A stretch of DNA of 64,000 bases from Paracoccus sp. S-4012 (lineage in GTDB: Bacteria > Pseudomonadota > Alphaproteobacteria > Rhodobacterales > Rhodobacteraceae). Positions 59,841-64,000 of this stretch are shown in pieces. The notes beneath the pieces are model-generated. The model had not been told where the DNA came from and did not search any database. It was given only the letters and a program-made list of their open reading frames with translations. Both the position numbers and the translations under genes were made by a program. The stretch covers positions 186,001-250,000 of the forward strand of contig NZ_WKKA01000005.1 in assembly GCF_009674885.1 (NCBI RefSeq), read 5' to 3'. Position 1 is the first letter of the stretch. Each line of letters begins with the position of its first letter.

Positions 59841-61292
59841 TCATTCCGACCAGTCGCGGCAGATGTATTTGATATCGGTGAAGGCTTCGAGCCCGTGGCG
59901 CGAGCCCTCGCGGCCAAGGCCCGACTGCTTCATGCCACCGAAGGGGATCGGCGGCCCTGTGACCTTGGTGCGGTTGACCGCGACCATGCCGAAGTCGAGC
60001 GACCGCGACAGCCGGTAGATGCGGCGCGGGTCCTGGCTGTGGAGATAGGCGACGAGGCCGTATTCGGTGGCGTTGGCGAGCCGCACGGCGTCGTCCTCGG
60101 TGTCGAAAGGGGCGATGGCGGCGACGGGGCCGAAGGTTTCCTCGCGGAAGATCAGCGCATCGGTGGGCACATCGGCCAGCACGGTCGGCTGAAAGAACAG
60201 CGGCCCCTGCGGGTCGCGCTCGCCCCCGGTCAGCAGCTTCGCACCGCGAGCGATCGCATCGCGCACATGCTCCTCCTGCTTGGCGACGGCGCTCTCGTTC
60301 ATCAGCGGGCCGAGGTCGCGGTCCTCCATGCCGGGGCCGAGGGTCAGCGCCTTCACCGCTTCGGTGAACCGCGCGCAGAAGGCGTCATAGACCGGGCGCT
60401 CGATCAGGAAGCGGTTGGCGCCGAGGCAATCCTGCCCGGTGGTGGCGAACTTGGCCTTGATCGCCTCCGCCACGGCGAGATCGAGGTCGGCCTCGGCGAA
60501 GACGATGAAGGGCGCGTGCCCGCCAAGCTCCAGCACGAGGCGCTTCACGGTGTCGGCCGACTGGCGGTAGAGGAGCCGGCCGACCTGCGTCGAGCCGGTG
60601 AAGGAGAGCGCGCGGACACGGGCGTCGGCGGTCCAGGCGCCGACGATCTCGGGCGCGTCGCCGGTGACGACGTTGAAGACGCCCGGCGGGAGACCGGCCC
60701 GGTTGGCCAGTTCCGCGAGCGCGAGGGCCGAGAGCGGGGTCTCGGCGGAAGGATGGCAGACGCAGGTGCAGCCCGCGGCAATGGCGGCGGCGGCCTTGCG
60801 GGCCAGCATGGCGGAGGGGAAGTTCCACGGCGTGATCAGCGCCGCGACGCCCACCGGCTCGCGCCACAGCTCCATCTCGGCGGTTGCGAGGTGCGAGGTC
60901 ACGCCCTCGATGTTCGGACGCTTGGCCTCCTCGGCGTAGAACTCGACGAAGCTCGCCGCATAGTCGATCTCGCCCCGCGCTTCGGAGAGCGGCTTGCCCT
61001 GCTCGGCCACCATGATGCGGGCGAGGTCCTCGCGGTGCTCCACGATCAACTCGAACCAGCGGCGCAGCAGCGCGGCCTTGTCGCCCGGCAGCGCCCAGGC
61101 CCAGTCGTCGAAGGCGCGGTGCGCGGCATCGACGGCGGCACTCGCGGCGGCGGCGTCGAGCCGCGCGACCTGCGCCACCACGTCGCCGGTCGCGGGGTCG
61201 GTCACGGCGAAGCGGCCCGCGCCCTCGACCCATGCGCCATCCACCCAGGCGTCGCGCCGCAGCAGCGCCCCGTCCCGCAACCCGAGCGTCAT
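59841..61292 (-). CDS. doeC: Aspartate-semialdehyde/succinate-semialdehyde dehydrogenase of ectoine catabolism (DoeC/Ssd type)
   Basis: An aldehyde dehydrogenase of 483 residues. Cofactor region [19 protein letters not shown], catalytic Glu in [13 protein letters not shown] and nucleophilic Cys in [11 protein letters not shown] (about residue 290). C-terminal [17 protein letters not shown] is typical of the SSADH branch. By operon context it oxidises aspartate semialdehyde to aspartate with NAD(P). The ATG overlaps the doeB stop by four bases. Confidence 0.87.
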   Translation of the reverse strand: MTLGLRDGALLRRDAWVDGAWVEGAGRFAVTDPATGDVVAQVARLDAAAASAAVDAAHRAFDDWAWALPGDKAALLRRWFELIVEHREDLARIMVAEQGKPLSEARGEIDYAASFVEFYAEEAKRPNIEGVTSHLATAEMELWREPVGVAALITPWNFPSAMLARKAAAAIAAGCTCVCHPSAETPLSALALAELANRAGLPPGVFNVVTGDAPEIVGAWTADARVRALSFTGSTQVGRLLYRQSADTVKRLVLELGGHAPFIVFAEADLDLAVAEAIKAKFATTGQDCLGANRFLIERPVYDAFCARFTEAVKALTLGPGMEDRDLGPLMNESAVAKQEEHVRDAIARGAKLLTGGERDPQGPLFFQPTVLADVPTDALIFREETFGPVAAIAPFDTEDDAVRLANATEYGLVAYLHSQDPRRIYRLSRSLDFGMVAVNRTKVTGPPIPFGGMKQSGLGREGSRHGLEAFTDIKYICRDWSE

Positions 61293-62368
61293 ACGAGGCT
61301 CTCCACTTCGCGCGGCCCCGGCCCTTCCATGTCCTCCGCCCCGCCAACCTCGACCGCGACCACGGCCACGCAGTCGCCGGGCTTGACGATCCCCGGCACA
61401 TGCCGTGCGCAGAGAATGCCCGAGCGGCCCGCGGGCAGGACCGTCGGCGGCACCCCGGTGCGGCCCGTGGGCCAGAGGCAGGCGATCGGCTCGCCCTTGC
61501 GCACCTTGTCGCCAAGGTCGGCCTTGAACTCGACCAGCCCGCCATCCTCGGCGAAGACGAAACAATCGGAGTCGGGCATGTCGAGCCAGCGGGTTTTCGC
61601 CGGCGGAACCTCCCCCGGCAGGATGCCCGACGCGACCAGCACGTTCCGCAGCCCCTCCCGCGCGATCCGCGTGGTGCGGGCGGTGGCGGTACCGCCGCCG
61701 CCGAGTTCGGTCGTGACGAATACCTTCCCCATCTCCTCGGCGGCGGTGTCATACATGCCGATGGCGTCGATCTCGAGCATCCGCACGGACCACGGCGCGC
61801 CGAAGGCCTCGACCAGCTCGAAGGCGCGGGCCTCCTGCGCGCGGGTCTCGGGATTGTCCCCCGGCAGGATATGCGCCGCGCACCAGGGCAGGAAATCCAG
61901 CGTCTTGCCGCCCGAGTGGAAGTCCAGCACCACGTCGGCCATCGGCAGCAGCACCCGCTGGAAGTAGTCCGCGATCTTTTCCGTGACGGTGCCGCCCGGA
62001 TGCCCCGGAAAGCTGCGGTTGAGGTTGCCGCGGTCGATGGGCGAGGTCCGCGTGCCCGCCGCGAAGGCGGGCTGGTTCATCGCGGGCACGATGATGACGC
62101 GGCCGCGGATGTCCTCGGGCTTCAGGCTCGCCGCGAGGTCGAAGAGCGCCAGCGGCCCCTCGTATTCGTCGCCGTGGTTGGCCCCGGTCAGGAGCGCGGT
62201 CGGCCCCTCGCCGTTGCGGATCACGGTGACGGGGATCACCACCGACCCCCAGGCCGAGTCGTCGCGGCTGTAGGGCAGGCGCAGAAAACCGTGCTGGATG
62301 CCGTCGCGGTCGAAATCCACCGTGGCGAGGACCGGCGAGGGGCGCAGTTCGGGGGCGTGGACGAGCAT
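61289..62368 (-). CDS. doeB: N-acetyl-diaminobutyrate deacetylase (DoeB/EutE type)
   Basis: A zinc-dependent succinylglutamate desuccinylase/aspartoacylase family enzyme of 359 residues. Zinc ligands are in LTGANHGDEYEGPLALF (about residues 55-71) and DFHSGGKTLDFLP (about 148-160). It removes the acetyl group from N-alpha-acetyl-2,4-diaminobutyrate made by DoeA. Adjacent to doeA (four bases) and overlapping doeC. Confidence 0.9.
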   Translation of the reverse strand: MLVHAPELRPSPVLATVDFDRDGIQHGFLRLPYSRDDSAWGSVVIPVTVIRNGEGPTALLTGANHGDEYEGPLALFDLAASLKPEDIRGRVIIVPAMNQPAFAAGTRTSPIDRGNLNRSFPGHPGGTVTEKIADYFQRVLLPMADVVLDFHSGGKTLDFLPWCAAHILPGDNPETRAQEARAFELVEAFGAPWSVRMLEIDAIGMYDTAAEEMGKVFVTTELGGGGTATARTTRIAREGLRNVLVASGILPGEVPPAKTRWLDMPDSDCFVFAEDGGLVEFKADLGDKVRKGEPIACLWPTGRTGVPPTVLPAGRSGILCARHVPGIVKPGDCVAVVAVEVGGAEDMEGPGPREVESLV

Positions 62369-62372
62369 CGCC

Positions 62373-63554
62373 TCAGTCCTTCACGAAGAGCTGGCGCGGG
62401 ACGTTGGCCAGCAGTTCCGGCGCGCCCTCGGTGATGACCAGCGACTCGGTGATCTCCAGCCCCATCTCCTCGGACCAGAGGCCGGTCATGAAGTGGAAGG
62501 TCATGCCCGGCTGCATCACGGTCCGGTCGCCGGGACGCAGCGACATGGTGCGCTCGCCCCAGTCGGGCGGGTAGCTGACGCCGATGCCGTATCCGGTGCG
62601 GCCGTCCTTCACGATGCCGTATTTCTTCAGCACGTCGAAGAAGGCGCCCGCGAACTGCTCGCAGGTGTTGCCCGCGCGGGCGGCCTCGAGGCCCGCCTCC
62701 ATCCCCTCCAGCACCGCCTTCTCGCCCTCGATGAAGACCTTGGGCGGCTTGCCCAGGAACACTGTGCGCGAGAGCGGGCAGTGGTAGCGGTTGTGGCAGC
62801 CGGCGATCTCGAAGAACGTCCCCTCGCCCGCGCGCAGGGGCTTGTCGTCCCAGGTCAGATGCGCCGCCGCCGCCTCGCGCCCCGAAGGCAGGAGCGGCAC
62901 GATGGCCGGGTAGTCGCCGCCGAACTCCTCGGTGCCGCGGATGCCCGCGTCATAGATCTCCGCCACGAGGTCGTTCTTCCGCATCCCCGGCTCGATCACC
63001 TCGACGATCCGGCGGTGCATCTCGGTCACGATCGCGCCGGCCTTGCGCATGTAGTCCAGTTCGGTCGGCGACTTGACCGCCCGCTGCCAGTTCACGAGGG
63101 CGGTGGTGTCGGAGAACCTCGCGTCGGGCAGGCCCGCCTGCAAGGCCGCGAAGGCGCGGGCGGTGAACCAGTAGTTGTCCATCTCGACGCCGATGCGCCG
63201 GGCACCCCAGCCCTTGTCCTTCAGGATCGAGGACAGCAGGTCCATCGGGTGCTTGGCCGTGTTCTGCACGTAGTCGTCGGGGTAGCCGATGATGCTGGCT
63301 TCGGCGATGTAGGCCGTGAAGCGCGCGCCCACGGCATCCATCGCGCGGCCGAAGAAGATCGGCTCGCCGTCCGGCGGGACCACCACGCATTGATGGACGT
63401 AGAAGGACCAGCCGTCATAGCCGGTCAGCCAGTTCATGTTGCTGGGATCGGTGACGATCAGCAGATCGACGCCTTTCGCCTCCATCGCGCGACGGGTCTT
63501 GTCGAGGCGCTGCGCGTATTCCTCGCGGGTGAACTTCAGGGGGATGTCTGGCAT
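62373..63554 (-). CDS. doeA: Ectoine hydrolase (DoeA/EutD type)
   Basis: An M24-fold hydrolase of 393 residues that opens the ectoine ring to N-acetyl-diaminobutyrate. The N-terminal creatinase-like domain has LLIVTDPSNMNWLTGYDGWSF; the C-terminal pita-bread domain has GTFFEIAGCHNRYHCPLSRT. The two Asp metal ligands of ordinary M24 peptidases are replaced here (Glu and Cys-Pro), consistent with a metal-independent mechanism reported, as I recall, for this family. Twelve bases after the eutC-like gene. Confidence 0.9.
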   Translation of the reverse strand: MPDIPLKFTREEYAQRLDKTRRAMEAKGVDLLIVTDPSNMNWLTGYDGWSFYVHQCVVVPPDGEPIFFGRAMDAVGARFTAYIAEASIIGYPDDYVQNTAKHPMDLLSSILKDKGWGARRIGVEMDNYWFTARAFAALQAGLPDARFSDTTALVNWQRAVKSPTELDYMRKAGAIVTEMHRRIVEVIEPGMRKNDLVAEIYDAGIRGTEEFGGDYPAIVPLLPSGREAAAAHLTWDDKPLRAGEGTFFEIAGCHNRYHCPLSRTVFLGKPPKVFIEGEKAVLEGMEAGLEAARAGNTCEQFAGAFFDVLKKYGIVKDGRTGYGIGVSYPPDWGERTMSLRPGDRTVMQPGMTFHFMTGLWSEEMGLEITESLVITEGAPELLANVPRQLFVKD

Positions 63555-63566
63555 GATGGTCCCAAA

Positions 63567-64000
63567 TCAGACGGTGAAACGTTGCCCTGCCCCCGCCGCC
63601 TTGGCGCGGGAGAGCGCGAGCGCGGCGATGGCGGTGTCCTGGATGCCGGTGCCGGTGAGGTCGGCGATGGTGATGGCCTGCGCGTCAGGCCGGCCGGGGG
63701 CGAGGCCGGCGACGATCTGGCCGAGTTCGGGAAAATCGGCGTCGGCCGCGATCAGGCCCGCGGTGATGGCGTGGTGCAATTCGCCGAGACGGCGGGTCTG
63801 CGCGAGGCGGTCGGCAACGTAGGTCGCCCGGGCGAGCAGCGCCGGCGCCAGTTCGTTCTTGTGCTCGGCGTCCGAGCCCATCGCGGTGAGGTGGGTGCCG
63901 GGCGCGACGTCGGAGAGGATCGGCGTGGTCGCGGGGGTGGTGGTCAGGACGACGTCAGCGCCGCGCGCGGCCTCCATCGCGGTGGCCGAGACGGTAACGG
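63567..64000 (-). CDS. eutC: Ornithine cyclodeaminase-like protein EutC (5' end cut by window)
   Basis: The C-terminal 144 codons or so of an ornithine cyclodeaminase/mu-crystallin family protein, open to the window end. Visible: DVVLTTTPATTPIL, GTHLTAMGSDAEHKNEL and ITIADLTGTGIQDTAIA, typical of the NAD domain. In ectoine/hydroxyectoine operons this gene (eutC) precedes doeA. It is named for context; the substrate is believed linked to hydroxyectoine use. Confidence 0.85.
   Translation of the reverse strand, partial: VTVSATAMEAARGADVVLTTTPATTPILSDVAPGTHLTAMGSDAEHKNELAPALLARATYVADRLAQTRRLGELHHAITAGLIAADADFPELGQIVAGLAPGRPDAQAITIADLTGTGIQDTAIAALALSRAKAAGAGQRFTV

Overview
The window is GC-rich (roughly 70 percent by eye) bacterial chromosome with dense, often overlapping genes. 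It looks like a high-GC Rhodobacterales/Rhodobacteraceae-type alphaproteobacterium. The grounds are a nuo operon interleaved with small ORFs of the DUF5333/DUF5337 kind, separate glyQ and glyS genes with a DUF6446-like ORF between them, an alphaproteobacterial SOS box (GAAC-N7-GAAC) before uvrA, and an ectoine-degradation operon. No phage, insertion sequence, CRISPR array or rRNA was seen. Both window ends cut a gene (nuoK at the left, a eutC-like gene at the right). Layout: positions 1-14919 (minus strand) hold the NADH:quinone oxidoreductase (complex I) operon from nuoA to nuoK. It is interleaved with eleven accessory ORFs: a hot-dog thioesterase, several membrane proteins, a helix-hairpin-helix protein, a cold-shock-like/TM2 fusion, a lipoprotein, a cysteine-free carboxymuconolactone decarboxylase homologue and others. 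Stop/start overlaps throughout suggest one long transcript, with a candidate promoter at 14974-15002. Positions 15042-17287 hold a MarR-type regulator diverging from a RutA-like flavin monooxygenase and its flavin reductase. Positions 17294-20628 hold a DUF4260 membrane protein and uvrA. Positions 20953-25948 hold an SH3-domain protein, a D-2-hydroxyacid dehydrogenase, a HigB/HigA-type toxin-antitoxin pair with a very clear promoter and operator, and a dimethylglycine/sarcosine dehydrogenase-like flavoenzyme. Positions 26052-37699 are housekeeping and small-molecule genes (cupin, GFA protein, M3 peptidase, rsmD, ferredoxin reductase, peroxiredoxin, pterin dehydratase, ilvD, cinA-type, map). 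Positions 37764-51097 carry glyS/glyQ, a double SPOR-like protein, trkH, pyruvate carboxylase, tyrS and anmK. Positions 51212-52881 hold a PRC-barrel protein with a nonapeptide repeat, a strong terminator and two tandem tRNA-Asp genes. Positions 53056-57343 hold a gentisate dioxygenase / fumarylacetoacetate-hydrolase-type / nitrilase / flavin-reductase / GntR operon. Positions 57340-64000 (minus) hold the ectoine-degradation operon (eutC-doeA-doeB-doeC-doeD plus an MDR oxidoreductase). Two families of short palindromic repeats run through the window. R1 is about 25 bp with core GTAGGGTGCG, in six copies at four loci, one of them inside a coding sequence. R2 is a composite of about 110-130 bp with three hairpin modules, in three full copies plus a relative at 48477-48595 that keeps the hairpin geometry and loop while its stem sequence differs. 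The points I rate most worth a second look are the R1/R2 repeats, the toxin-antitoxin promoter that predicts a leaderless mRNA, the low-GC segment inside glyS, and the accessory gene content of the complex I operon.
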